In this document: piece after piece, positions 16,652 to 25,401 of the stretch
Position numbering within the stretch: position 1 is the first letter of the stretch
Layout: every line of letters starts with the position of its first letter
Assembly: GCF_040719375.1 (NCBI RefSeq)
Contig: NZ_JBFDTP010000002.1
Location: 2,666,001 to 2,730,000, forward strand
Direction: 5' to 3'
DNA from: Clostridium sp. AN503
Lineage (GTDB): Bacteria; Bacillota; Clostridia; Lachnospirales; Lachnospiraceae
DNA: 64,000 bases
The notes under the pieces: model-generated
What the model saw: only the letters and a program-made list of their open reading frames with translations
Databases searched by the model: none
Told to the model about the DNA's origin: nothing
Translations under genes and position numbers: made by a program

Positions 16652-17836
16652 TCACTCGTGGATGTCCTTCCCGCGGTATCTTGCAATCGCCGCCACGTCC
16701 TTGTCACCTCTGCCGGACAGGCAGATGATGATATTCTCGTCCGCCTTCATGGACGGCGCCAGCTTTCTTGCATGGGCGACCGCATGGGCGCTCTCTATGG
16801 CGCAGATAATGCCCTCCGTCCGCGCCAGGTATTCAAAGGCATCCACAGCCTCGTCGTCTGTCACAGGCACATAGGATGCCCGCCCGATATCGTGAAGATG
16901 GGCGTGTTCCGGACCGATCCCCGGGTAATCCAGCCCTGCGGAAATCGAATAAACAGGTGCGATCTGTCCATTTTCATCCTGGCAGAAATAAGATTTCATG
17001 CCGTGAAATACCCCGATGGAGCCTTTTGCTATGGTTGCCGCATGTTTATCCGTGTCAACACCCCGGCCCGCCGCCTCACAGCCGATCAGCTTCACTCCCT
17101 CATCCTTTATAAAGTTGTAAAACATCCCCATGGCGTTGCTGCCTCCGCCCACGCAGGCGAGTACTGCCGATGGAAGACGTCCCTCTTTTTCAAGGATCTG
17201 TTCCCGTGCCTCCCGGCTGATCACACTCTGGAAATCCCGCACGATCATCGGGAACGGGTGCGGTCCCATAACGGAGCCAAGCACATAATGGGTATCGGAA
17301 ACCCGGTTAGTCCATTCCCGCATGGTCTCGTTGACCGCGTCCTTTAAGGTCTGCGTGCCGCTGGTCACCGCGTGTACCTTCGCCCCTAAAAGCTCCATCC
17401 GGTATACATTGAGCGCCTGGCGGTCCGTATCCTCCTTCCCCATAAACACTTCACATTCCATGCCCAAAAGCGCAGCCGCGGTGGCCGTCGCAACGCCGTG
17501 CTGTCCCGCTCCGGTCTCAGCGATGACACGGGTCTTGCCCATCTTTTTTGCCATCAGCACCTGGCCCAGCACGTTGTTGATCTTGTGGGAACCGGTGTGA
17601 TTTAAATCCTCCCGTTTCAGATAGATCTTCGCGCCGCCTAAATCCTTCGTCATCTTCTCCGCGTAATACAGAAGGGACGGTCTTCCAGCATATTCCTTTA
17701 AAAGCTGGTCCAATTCCGCATTGAACTCCGGGTCGTTTTTATAAAACTCGTAGGACTCCTCCAGACGGATCAGCTCATTCATCAGCGTCTCGGAAATATA
17801 CTGCCCTCCATGGATTCCATATCTTCCTTTACTCAT
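16652..17836 (-). CDS. trpB: tryptophan synthase beta chain
   Basis: PLP enzyme condensing indole with serine to give tryptophan. The 394-residue TrpB1-type protein has the PLP lysine in REDLNHTGSHKINNVLGQ, the GAGQHG motif (AETGAGQHGVATA), the phosphate-binding CVGGGSNAMGMF and late SAGLDYPGIGPEH. Start at 17836 is chosen because AAGGAG lies eight bases upstream; a GTG three codons earlier falls inside that site. The start overlaps the trpF stop by eight bases, which suggests coupled translation. Confidence 0.97.
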   Translation of the reverse strand: MSKGRYGIHGGQYISETLMNELIRLEESYEFYKNDPEFNAELDQLLKEYAGRPSLLYYAEKMTKDLGGAKIYLKREDLNHTGSHKINNVLGQVLMAKKMGKTRVIAETGAGQHGVATATAAALLGMECEVFMGKEDTDRQALNVYRMELLGAKVHAVTSGTQTLKDAVNETMREWTNRVSDTHYVLGSVMGPHPFPMIVRDFQSVISREAREQILEKEGRLPSAVLACVGGGSNAMGMFYNFIKDEGVKLIGCEAAGRGVDTDKHAATIAKGSIGVFHGMKSYFCQDENGQIAPVYSISAGLDYPGIGPEHAHLHDIGRASYVPVTDDEAVDAFEYLARTEGIICAIESAHAVAHARKLAPSMKADENIIICLSGRGDKDVAAIARYRGKDIHE

Positions 17837-18440
17837 CTCGTACACTCCTTATCATGCTCTCTATTTTTCGTTCATCCTTTTTGCCGTCTGTCTCCACGCC
17901 GCTGCTCACATCGATCCCAAACGGATGAAACCTCCGGACGGCTTTTGCCGCGTTGGCAGGATTCATTCCACCTGCCAGAAACCAGGGCTTTGTAAGGCCT
18001 CCCAGATCTTCCAGCAGGCCGTGGTCAAACATGGTCCCGGTCCCGCCCGCCCCCGCATCCAGGAGCAGATAATCCGCCGCGCTCTGCTGCCATTCATCCA
18101 GGCGGTGTCCTGGCTCCATGCGGACCGCCCTGATGACCGGAACCGACGGGACACGGTCATGCAGGCGCTCGATAAGCTCCGGTGTTTCCTGTCCATGAAG
18201 CTGTATCATCCGGATGATCCCCTGCTCTGCCAGCCTTGCTACATCGTCCTCCGGCGCATTGACAAACACGCCCACCGGGCAGATCTCTTTCCGCAGCATC
18301 CGGCTTAGATCCGCCGCCTGTGCAGCCGTAACCTGCCGCCTGCTGGGCGCAAAGACAAATCCCACATAGTCCGGAAGAAAATGGTTCACCGCCGCGATAT
18401 CCTCCTGCCGGGTCAGGCCGCAGATCTTGATCCTCGTCAT
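17829..18440 (-). CDS. trpF: phosphoribosylanthranilate isomerase
   Basis: Amadori isomerase converting N-(5-phosphoribosyl)anthranilate to CdRP. The 203-residue barrel starts MTRIKICGLTRQEDIAAVN, where Cys7 is the general base. FVNAPEDDVARLAEQ, IQLHGQETPELI, the catalytic Asp in LLLDAGAGGTG and the C-terminal FGIDVSSGVETDGKKD are all present. Four-base ATGA overlap with trpC upstream, eight-base overlap with trpB downstream. Confidence 0.96.
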   Translation of the reverse strand: MTRIKICGLTRQEDIAAVNHFLPDYVGFVFAPSRRQVTAAQAADLSRMLRKEICPVGVFVNAPEDDVARLAEQGIIRMIQLHGQETPELIERLHDRVPSVPVIRAVRMEPGHRLDEWQQSAADYLLLDAGAGGTGTMFDHGLLEDLGGLTKPWFLAGGMNPANAAKAVRRFHPFGIDVSSGVETDGKKDERKIESMIRSVRDE

Positions 18441-19221
18441 AATGCCCTCTGACGCAGACTGTCGAGCGCGGCTTTTTTATCTGCGCTGCGCATCAGCGTC
18501 TCACCGATCAGCACCGCATCCGTGCCATTTTCATAGAGCTTCTTCGTGTCCTCAGATCCGCGGATCCCGCTCTCCGAGACAAATACCACATCGGACGGCA
18601 CCAGGTCTCTCAGCCGCACGGAATTGTCCACATCCACCTGAAAGGTCCTTAAATCCCGGTTGTTGACGCCCAGGATGCGCGCGCCCGCCTTCAGTGCCCG
18701 GCCGACCTCAAGTTCATCGTGGGCCTCCACCAATGCCGACAGACCAAGGGACTCTGCCCGGGCCAGATATTCTTCCAGTTCCCGATCCTCCAAAATCGCG
18801 CAGATCAGAAGCACCGCCGAGGCCCCAAGCACCCTTGCCTGGTCTATCATATATCCGTCCACTGTAAAATCCTTCCGCAGTACCGGAATCCGTACCTGCG
18901 CCGCGATCTCCTCCAGATACCGGTCCTGCCCCAGGAAACGGGTCGGCTCCGTCAGCACCGATATGGCTGACGCTCCCGCCTGCTCGTACTCCCGTGCGAT
19001 CTCCAGGTAAGGGAAATCCGCTGCGATGACCCCTTTGGAGGGAGACGCCTTCTTCACCTCACAGATGAAGGACAAGCCCGGCCTCCTTAAGGCTTTCTCA
19101 AAAGGATAACCGGTTTCCGCTGCGATGTCTTCCGCCATCCGGCGCATGGTCTCCGGAGAGATCTTCTTTTTTCTATCCGCACCCGATCTCTGGCTGCGTC
19201 TGCAAGTTCGTTTAAGATCAT
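18437..19221 (-). CDS. trpC: indole-3-glycerol phosphate synthase with an apparent 5' frameshift
   Basis: Ring closure of CdRP to indole-3-glycerol phosphate. The intact reading frame from ATG 19147 gives 236 residues with the barrel motifs CEVKKASPSKG, VLTEPTRFLG, VLRKDFTVDGYMI, VEAHDE, LGVNNRDLRTF and VSESGIRG. The expected N-terminus (MILNELADAARDRVRIEK) lies upstream in another frame. It starts at ATG 19221 behind AAGGAG, which overlaps the trpD stop. The frames join only if one A is added to the six-A run at 19167-19172 (restored KKKISPETMRRM, total 261 residues, the family norm). A sequencing error, a real mutation or slippage are all possible; see findings. Confidence 0.9.
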
Positions 19222-19233
19222 GGCCTATTCTCC

Positions 19234-20265
19234 TTATGCGCTTTCCCTGCCGTCTGCCGCCTGATTGGAATACTCTGCAAACTTTTCAAGCTGCTCCCTG
19301 GCCTCGCCGCTGTCCAGGATCCGTCTCGCCTGCTCAATGCCTTCCCGGATGCAGGTGGCTTTCCCTGCCAGATAGATGGCGGCTCCTGCGTTCATCAGCA
19401 CCGCGTCCCGCTTCGGCCCCTTTTCCCCATTTAAGATCCTGAGAGTGATCTGGGCATTTTCCTCCGGAGTCCCGCCTGCCAGGTCCTCCTTATTGCAGCG
19501 GGTAAATCCAAACTGCTCCGGAGTGATCTCATAAGAAATAAAATCACCGTCCTTCACCTCGCACACTTTGGTCGGCGCACTCATGGATATCTCATCCAGG
19601 CCGTCGGTCCCATACACCACCATGGCCCGCTTTACCCCCAGGTTTGCAAGCACCCGGGCCAGCGGCTCCACAAGAGCTCCATCGTAGACGCCCATCAGCT
19701 CCATATTGGCCCCCGCCGGGTTTGCCAGCGGCCCAAGGATATTGAAGATGGTCCGGATGCCAAGCTCTTTTCGCACCGGAGCCACATATTTCATCGCAAT
19801 ATGATAGTTCTGGGCGAATAAAAAGCAGATGCCGATCTTCTCCAGAAGCTTTGTGCTTGCCTCCGGGGATACGGAAATGTTCACACCCAGAGCCTCCAAC
19901 ACATCTGCCGCTCCCGACCGGCTGGAAGCGGCGCGGTTCCCATGCTTCGCTACCGGAACTCCTGCCGCCGCGATCACCAGCGCGGACGTGGTGGAAATAT
20001 TGAAGGAATTGGCTCCGTCGCCGCCGGTCCCCACGATCTCCAGCACATCCATATCATGGAGCAGCCTCACGCAGTGGGAACGCATCCCCGCCGCAGACGC
20101 GGTGATCTCATCCACCGTCTCACCCTTCATGCTGAGCGCCGTTAAGTAGGAACTCATCTGGACCGAGGTTGCCTTCCCCTCCATAATCTCATCCATCACC
20201 TGCTCCGCCTCTTTATATGATAGATCCTCTTTTCTGAATACCTTTAAAATCGCTTCCTTGATCAT
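19234..20265 (-). CDS. trpD: anthranilate phosphoribosyltransferase
   Basis: Transfers phosphoribose from PRPP to anthranilate. The 343 residues form the helical N-terminal domain plus the alpha/beta domain. The PRPP loop is GTGGDGANSFNISTTSA and the anthranilate/phosphate loop is KHGNRAASSRSGAADVLEALG. FNILGPLANPA and the metal pair near DGLDEIS are present. AAAAGGAGAG precedes the ATG. It is not fused to trpG, which is a separate gene 14 bases upstream. Confidence 0.97.
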   Translation of the reverse strand: MIKEAILKVFRKEDLSYKEAEQVMDEIMEGKATSVQMSSYLTALSMKGETVDEITASAAGMRSHCVRLLHDMDVLEIVGTGGDGANSFNISTTSALVIAAAGVPVAKHGNRAASSRSGAADVLEALGVNISVSPEASTKLLEKIGICFLFAQNYHIAMKYVAPVRKELGIRTIFNILGPLANPAGANMELMGVYDGALVEPLARVLANLGVKRAMVVYGTDGLDEISMSAPTKVCEVKDGDFISYEITPEQFGFTRCNKEDLAGGTPEENAQITLRILNGEKGPKRDAVLMNAGAAIYLAGKATCIREGIEQARRILDSGEAREQLEKFAEYSNQAADGRESA

Positions 20266-20279
20266 TTCTGCTCTCCTTT

Positions 20280-20864
20280 TTACTTTCTTTTATAGTCTGC
20301 CGCCCGGAAGAAATTTTCCAGGATCGTTTTGCCGTCCGGTGTCAGTATGGATTCCGGGTGGAACTGGACTCCATACACCGGGAAGCTTTCATGCTCCACT
20401 GCCATGATCTCCCCGTCAGCAGTTTTGGCAGTGACCTTCAGTTCCTTCGGCATCGTCTCCAGCACTGCGGCAAGGGAATGATATCTGCCCACTAAGATCG
20501 GATTCTCCATCCCCTGAAACAGCAGGCTCTCCGGGTCCGTCTCGATCTCTGAGACTTTTCCGTGCATCAGCTTCTTTGCATAGGATACCTCTGCGCCGTA
20601 GGCTTTACAGATGGACTGGTGTCCCAGGCACACCCCGAAGATGGGGATACTGCCACCCAGCTGCCGGACCGTCTCAATGCAGATTCCCGCATCCTCGGGC
20701 CTTCCGGGTCCCGGAGAGAGGATCACCGCCTCCGGCTTTAAGGCCTGAAGCTCCTCCACGGTGATCTTGTCATTGCGGATGACTCTCACATCCGGCCGGA
20801 TGCTCCCCGCAAGCTGATATAAGTTGTAAGAAAAACTGTCATAATTATCAATCAGTACGATCAT
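20280..20864 (-). CDS. trpG: anthranilate synthase component II (glutamine amidotransferase)
   Basis: Class I glutamine amidotransferase supplying ammonia to TrpE. 194 residues starting MIVLIDNYDSFSYNLYQL. The nucleophile Cys is in FGVCLGHQSICKAYG and the His-Glu pair in GVQFHPESILT. The ATG overlaps the trpE stop as ATGA. An upstream extension in the same frame is out of character and lies inside trpE. Such PabA/TrpG proteins sometimes also serve folate synthesis; that cannot be told here. Confidence 0.96.
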   Translation of the reverse strand: MIVLIDNYDSFSYNLYQLAGSIRPDVRVIRNDKITVEELQALKPEAVILSPGPGRPEDAGICIETVRQLGGSIPIFGVCLGHQSICKAYGAEVSYAKKLMHGKVSEIETDPESLLFQGMENPILVGRYHSLAAVLETMPKELKVTAKTADGEIMAVEHESFPVYGVQFHPESILTPDGKTILENFFRAADYKRK

Positions 20865-22330
20865 CGCTCCATCCCCTCCTGCGCGGTCTTCACGGCAAGC
20901 ACCACCGCCTTTGCCTTGTTTAAGCACTCCTGATGTTCTGTCTCTGCCACGCTGTCCGCCACGATACCTGCTCCGGAGCGGGCGTACACTTTCCCGTTCT
21001 TCGCATAGGCGATCCGGATCGCGATGCACACGTCCAGGTTCCCGGAAAAGTCCAGATATCCGACTGCTCCTCCGTAGATCCCCCTGCGGCCGCCCTCCAG
21101 TTCCTGGATGATCTCGCAGGCCCGGATCTTGGGCGCTCCCGACAGGGTTCCCGCCGGAAGGACCGCATCGATGGCATCCAGCCCGTCACACTCGGGACGG
21201 ATGGTCCCGCTCACGGTAGAACCGATATGCATCACATGGGAATACCGCTCCACTGCCATGTATTTTTCCACCTGCACACTGCCGATCCGGCTGATCTTCC
21301 CGATGTCATTTCTTCCTAAGTCCACCAGCATATTGTGCTCGGCCCGCTCCTTCTCGTCCGCCAGAAGCTCCCGCTCCAGGCATTCATCCTCCTCATCCGT
21401 CGCCCCCCTCGGCCTGGTGCCTGCAAGAGGGTAGGTAAAGAGTCTGCCGTCCTCCAGCTTCACCAGGGTTTCCGGAGACGCTCCGGCCAGCTCGATATCG
21501 TCACTGGAAAAATAAAACATATAAGGGGAGGGATTGGTGGTCCGCAGGACCCGGTAGGCGTCTAAAAGGCTCCCCTCCATATCCGCTTCCAGCCCATTGG
21601 AAAGCACCACCTGGAAAATATCTCCCTCCTGGATATAATGCTTTCCTTTCTCCACCATCCTGCAGTATTCTTCCTCCGAAAACATGGGCCGGAAATCACT
21701 TAACAGCTTCAGCGGCTTCTCCGGCGCCGGGGTCCCGTGCCGGATCAAATGGACCAGTTTATCCAGTTCCAGTTCCGCCCTGTGATACTCTTCCTCTGGG
21801 GCGTCGGTTTTCATATTGACGATCAGGATGATCTTCTGCCGGAAGTTATCAAAGGCGATCACCTTGTCAAACAGCATTAAATCCACATCCTGAAAGGAGT
21901 CCTCATCCGCATCGCCCAGCTTTATGGACGGCTCCGCGTACTTTAGGTAATCATAAGAGAAATATCCGACCAGGCCTCCGGTGAAGGCAGGCAGCCCGTC
22001 AAGCCTGGGGCTTTTATTTTCTGCCAGGATCTTTCGTATGGCATCCCCGGGATGATCTGCCTTCTGTTCCACGACCGTCCCGCCTTTTATACGCAGGTTT
22101 CCGTCCGTGCAGGTCAGCTCCAGCACCGGGTCAAACCCCAGGAAGGTGTACCGGCCCCATCGTTTGGATTCCTCCACACTCTCCAGCAGGTAACAGTGCC
22201 TGCTCACCTGTTTGAGTATCCGGAGGACTTCCATGGGGGTCCGGATATCGGAGTAAATCTCCCGGCTCAGCGGGATGCGTCCATAACCGCCCTCCGCTGC
22301 AAGTATCTTCGCCTGCTCTAATGTCATCAT
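20861..22330 (-). CDS. trpE: anthranilate synthase component I
   Basis: Makes anthranilate from chorismate and ammonia, the committed step of the pathway. 489 residues. The N-terminal part carries the tryptophan feedback site around LLESVEESKRWGRYTFLG. The chorismate-binding domain has IFQVVLSNGL, SPETLVKLEDGRLFTYPLAG, the metal Glu in DLGRNDIGK, and LPAGTLSGAPKIRACEII. ATG 22330 follows AAGGAGG by nine bases; a second ATG is the next codon. The frame extends upstream through the leader but lacks support. First gene of the operon, behind a T-box. Confidence 0.97.
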   Translation of the reverse strand: MMTLEQAKILAAEGGYGRIPLSREIYSDIRTPMEVLRILKQVSRHCYLLESVEESKRWGRYTFLGFDPVLELTCTDGNLRIKGGTVVEQKADHPGDAIRKILAENKSPRLDGLPAFTGGLVGYFSYDYLKYAEPSIKLGDADEDSFQDVDLMLFDKVIAFDNFRQKIILIVNMKTDAPEEEYHRAELELDKLVHLIRHGTPAPEKPLKLLSDFRPMFSEEEYCRMVEKGKHYIQEGDIFQVVLSNGLEADMEGSLLDAYRVLRTTNPSPYMFYFSSDDIELAGASPETLVKLEDGRLFTYPLAGTRPRGATDEEDECLERELLADEKERAEHNMLVDLGRNDIGKISRIGSVQVEKYMAVERYSHVMHIGSTVSGTIRPECDGLDAIDAVLPAGTLSGAPKIRACEIIQELEGGRRGIYGGAVGYLDFSGNLDVCIAIRIAYAKNGKVYARSGAGIVADSVAETEHQECLNKAKAVVLAVKTAQEGMER

Positions 22331-22398
22331 GCTGCTGATCCTCCTTTTTGAGTGGATAGGGTGCTCTGCCTGTAGACAGGATGGGGTAAAAAACCAAC

Positions 22399-22455
22399 AA
22401 AAAAGTCCCGTCCAAGACAGACCTCTAATCATAGTAAGTCTGTCAAGGACGGGAC
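22399..22455 (-). terminator. T-box terminator before trpE
   Basis: Minus strand: GTCCCGTCC..AGAC and its complement form a long stem around a 16-base AT-rich loop, followed by TTTTTT. It lies between the T-box sequence and the trpE ribosome site, as expected for a conditional terminator. Confidence 0.9.
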
Positions 22456-22757
22456 GATATGTCAATCCATCACATACCGTGTCACCCGCGGTGCCACCTT
22501 GATTCACGCGCCGGAAGCATCAAAAAACAAACTCCGGCTTCCGTGCTCTTTACGGAATACCATCATATTCCCGGCAACTGACGTATGCCCACACGTCACA
22601 GAATACTCAGCCGGAACATCCGGCCTTTGACTGCGCCCTCCGCGGTCCATTTAACAAGCTGCGTTCTGACGGTTCTCAGCCTCCCGTCTCTCTGTAAGTG
22701 CACGATTTGTTTTTATCTCCGCTTCATCGGTTTAAATTGCTGTTACATTATCAAATT
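22399..22757 (-). promoter_or_regulatory. Trp T-box leader of the trp operon
   Basis: T-box consensus AAGGTGGCACCGCGGG is at 22500-22485. A Stem III hairpin (CACGGAAGCCGG with its complement) lies just ahead. The likely specifier is TGG at 22649-22647 in AAATGGACCGCGGAGG, the Trp codon followed by A. The surrounding pattern matches the aspS2 T-box in this window, and both leaders share a CTGAGA motif in the distal part of Stem I. It controls trpEGDCFBA according to tRNA(Trp) charging. This explains the gene-free stretch 22331-22742. Confidence 0.9.
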
Positions 22758-24476
22758 TGTTTTATTGTAACCACTTATTTCCGATTTGTCAATCCCTTTT
22801 TTCAAAGTGAACCAGAATTCCACGCCATCCTCCCGGTTCGCCACGCCACAACTCTGGTGATGGGCGTCCATAATGGCCTTGACGATCGAGAGTCCGATGC
22901 CGCTGCCCCCATATGCGCGGGTCCGGGCTTTGTCCACCTTAAAGAACTTGGTCCACAGATTCGGCAGATCCTCCTCCGGGATCGGGCTTCCGGAGTTGAA
23001 CACACAGACCCTGACCTGATCCTCCGCCTGCTCCGTGCGGATGCGGATGATCCGTTCTCCATCTAAATGATTCATGGCGTTGGTCAGGTAATTGGTCAAT
23101 ACCTCCTCAATCTTGAACTCATCTCCCACCACATAAAGGGGACGTTCTGTCTCTACCTCCACCCGCGCCTGGTTCTGCTCCGTCAGGATGCGCGCAGATT
23201 CTAAAAGATCATCGATCAGCTCCGCCAGATCAAAGGTCTCCATCATTGGCGTGTCATTTCCAAATTCCAGGGCCGTCAGGGTCAGAAGCTGCTTCACCAT
23301 CTTGTTCATTTTCCCCGCTTCATCCATAATGACCTCGCAGTAGTAGCTGCGGCTCTCCGCGTCCTCGCACATGCCTTCATTAAGCCCCTCCGCATATCCC
23401 TGGATCAGCGCAATGGGAGTTTTCAGTTCGTGGGACACATTGGCGATAAACTCTTTCCGCATCTCATCGATCTGGATCTTCTCCTCGATGTCGTGCTGCA
23501 GCTGCCTGTTGGCCTTCTGAAGCTGCCCAATCGTCTGTTTTAACTTGTCCGACAGGGTATTCATACTGTGTCCAAGGACGCCGATCTCATCCTCCGCGTC
23601 TCCTTCATAGCTGGCTTCAAAATCCAGGTTGGACATCCGTTCGGAAAGGGCTGCCAGGCGCATCAGCGGGTTCGTCACCCGCCTGGTGACAAAATACATG
23701 AGAACGCTTCCAAGCGCCAGCGCCACCAGTCCCACATAGGTCATGAACCGGTTGGACAGCACCACGCTCTCCCGGATGCTGGCAAGGGGCATGGACATGA
23801 TAAACAGCGTGCTGTTGTCCGAGAAAAATCCCCAGCTCTCCATGTAACTGGAATTGCTGCGGAAATCCATATTGGTCTCCACCACATAATTGTCGTGTTC
23901 CTTTAAGGTTTTTGCGTGATTCCCGCCCTTGCCCAGCACATAGCGCTGCACCTTCTGCGCAAGAAAATCACTCTCCCGGCCGGAGCTTAAAAGAGCCTTT
24001 CCTGTATTGCTGTCAATGAGGACCGTGGTGATATTGTTCTGGTCCCCATAGGCGCGGATGGTCCCCAAAAGGGTCCCGTCGCCCCCGGCAGAATATGGTT
24101 CTTCCTTTTCGGTATCTTTAGTTTTTCCTGTGTTCTCATCGGCAGGCCGTTCCTGCTGCCTCGCCTCTCCCGTGTCCTTTGGAAGACGCCCCCACAGCTC
24201 CCATTCCTCCGCCACCTCTCTGGTGATCGTATCTCCGATACTCTCTCCGGATTCCACTTTTTCCATGACCACCGCGTTAATATCGGCATAGGCCTGTTCC
24301 ATGACCTTCAGCTTCTGATTCACATAGAATCCTTCCAGCCACCAGTTGTTGATCGCCCAGATGGTCAGGAGCATCGCAGCCATCAGACCCACAAAGATCA
24401 GCATGATCCGGTGGCGGATAGAGTGGCGCAGGAACTTACGGGCCTTGACCCGTTCTCTTAAGTTTCCGTATTTCAT
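22743..24476 (-). CDS. membrane sensor histidine kinase
   Basis: Transmembrane kinase of an OmpR-type two-component system, 577 residues. Two helices (about 24-44 and 244-264) enclose an external sensor of some 200 residues, with a hydrophilic low-complexity insert near 100-130. HAMP follows (265-318), then HisKA with His349 in FIANVSHELKTPIALIQGYAEG. HATPase has the N-box NYLTNAMNH, the G1 box VCVFNSGSPIPEEDL and the G2 box GGSGIGLSIVKAIMDAH. Start overlaps the upstream regulator stop by four bases. The 3' end carries the trp promoter. The signal is unknown. Confidence 0.95.
   Translation of the reverse strand: MKYGNLRERVKARKFLRHSIRHRIMLIFVGLMAAMLLTIWAINNWWLEGFYVNQKLKVMEQAYADINAVVMEKVESGESIGDTITREVAEEWELWGRLPKDTGEARQQERPADENTGKTKDTEKEEPYSAGGDGTLLGTIRAYGDQNNITTVLIDSNTGKALLSSGRESDFLAQKVQRYVLGKGGNHAKTLKEHDNYVVETNMDFRSNSSYMESWGFFSDNSTLFIMSMPLASIRESVVLSNRFMTYVGLVALALGSVLMYFVTRRVTNPLMRLAALSERMSNLDFEASYEGDAEDEIGVLGHSMNTLSDKLKQTIGQLQKANRQLQHDIEEKIQIDEMRKEFIANVSHELKTPIALIQGYAEGLNEGMCEDAESRSYYCEVIMDEAGKMNKMVKQLLTLTALEFGNDTPMMETFDLAELIDDLLESARILTEQNQARVEVETERPLYVVGDEFKIEEVLTNYLTNAMNHLDGERIIRIRTEQAEDQVRVCVFNSGSPIPEEDLPNLWTKFFKVDKARTRAYGGSGIGLSIVKAIMDAHHQSCGVANREDGVEFWFTLKKGIDKSEISGYNKTNLIM
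22764..22792 (-). promoter_or_regulatory. promoter of the trp operon, inside the kinase gene end
   Basis: Minus strand TTGACA (22792-22787), 17-bp spacer, TACAAT (22769-22764), near consensus. It overlaps the last codons of the histidine kinase gene, whose stop is at 22745-22743. Predicted start near 22757. Confidence 0.75.
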
Positions 24477-25150
24477 TCATCCACCTCGAATTTATAGCCC
24501 ATGCCCCAGATGGTCTTGATGTAATTGCCCTTTTCTCCCATCTTGCTTCTCAGCTTTTTCACATGGGTGTCTATGGTCCTGGCATCCCCGAAATAATCAT
24601 AATTCCACACATGATTCAATATCTTCTCCCTGGAAAGGGCGATCCCCTGGTTCTCCATAAAATACGTGAGAAGCTCAAATTCCTTGTAGCTCAACTCGAC
24701 CGGTTCCCCGTCTATGGTCACCTGGTGGGCCGCTTTATCCACACAGATCCCGCCAACCTCCGAAACATCTGACGCTGCCACATTGCTCCTGCGCAGGATG
24801 GCCTCCACCCTCGCCACCAGGATCTTGGGGCTGAAGGGTTTGGAGATATATTCATCCACACCCAGCTTGAAGCCCTGCAGCTCATCACGTTCTTCACTCC
24901 GCGCCGTCAGCATGATGATCGGCACCTGGGAGTACTGGCGGATGGTCTTACACACCTCCCAGCCGTCCATCCTGGGCATCATCACATCCAGGATGATCAG
25001 GGCGATATCCTTCTGCTGAAAGAAAATATCGACGGCCTGTTCCCCGTCCTCCGCCTCGATCACCTGGAATCCCTTTACGGTCAAAAAGTCCTTTACCAGC
25101 TTCCGCATCCTCGCCTCATCGTCCACCATAAGCACTTTTAAATTGTCCAT
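24473..25150 (-). CDS. OmpR/PhoB-family response regulator
   Basis: DNA-binding partner of the adjacent kinase, 225 residues. Receiver domain with acidic pocket Asp10/Asp11, phospho-acceptor Asp55 in LIILDVMMPRMDGWEVCK, Thr in MLTARSEE and Lys in KPFSPK. The winged-helix effector domain follows (from about 128), with ELLTYFMENQGIALSREKIL, RTIDTHVKKLRSKMG and IKTIWGMGYKFE. A promoter with adjoining direct repeats lies upstream (25209-25259). The regulon is unknown; the general architecture resembles PhoP/VicR but does not identify it. Confidence 0.95.
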   Translation of the reverse strand: MDNLKVLMVDDEARMRKLVKDFLTVKGFQVIEAEDGEQAVDIFFQQKDIALIILDVMMPRMDGWEVCKTIRQYSQVPIIMLTARSEERDELQGFKLGVDEYISKPFSPKILVARVEAILRRSNVAASDVSEVGGICVDKAAHQVTIDGEPVELSYKEFELLTYFMENQGIALSREKILNHVWNYDYFGDARTIDTHVKKLRSKMGEKGNYIKTIWGMGYKFEVDE

Positions 25151-25208
25151 ACTCTGCTTTTTGCTCCTCTCTGCAATCTGTTTTCCGGTTTTGTTTCTGA
25201 TTAACCAT

Positions 25209-25259
25209 ATTGTAACAAATAATTGCGGGGTCCGCTACGTTTTCACAGAGTTTTCACAG
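25209..25259 (-). promoter_or_regulatory. response regulator promoter with 11-bp-spaced direct repeats
   Basis: Minus strand extended -10 TGTTACAAT (TACAAT at 25214-25209). CTGTGAAAAC occurs twice, at 25259-25250 and 25248-25239, one helical turn apart and next to the -35 position. This is the usual geometry of an OmpR/PhoB-type binding site and suggests autoregulation. Confidence 0.5.
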
Positions 25260-25319
25260 TTTGGGGGCGGGGAATTCATAATCTGCCGATTCTTTCTTTC
25301 AATTTCTTTCCAGATATAG

Positions 25320-25325
25320 TATAAT
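25320..25325 (+). promoter_or_regulatory. possible -10 of the AT-rich membrane protein gene
   Basis: TATAAT at 25320-25325 with a poor -35 (TTTCAA at 25297-25302, 17-bp spacing), about 75 bases ahead of the start at 25402. Confidence 0.4.
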
Positions 25326-25401
25326 TCACTTGATATTTTAGATTTAATGGGACTTAAACCTATTTTAAAGCAAAAATATAACTGATAGCAAGGAAAATCC
25401 A

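Noticed and set aside
16415..17347. 310-codon open frame on the plus strand opposite trpB and trpA
   Set aside because: It is antisense to well-supported genes and His/Pro/Arg-rich, a typical shadow of GC-rich third codon positions. The same holds for long antisense frames opposite gatA, cobQ and rel.
20865..21029. 55-residue N-terminal extension of TrpG
   Set aside because: It lies inside trpE, is Arg/Gly-rich and unlike any amidotransferase. The ATGA overlap gives the normal start.
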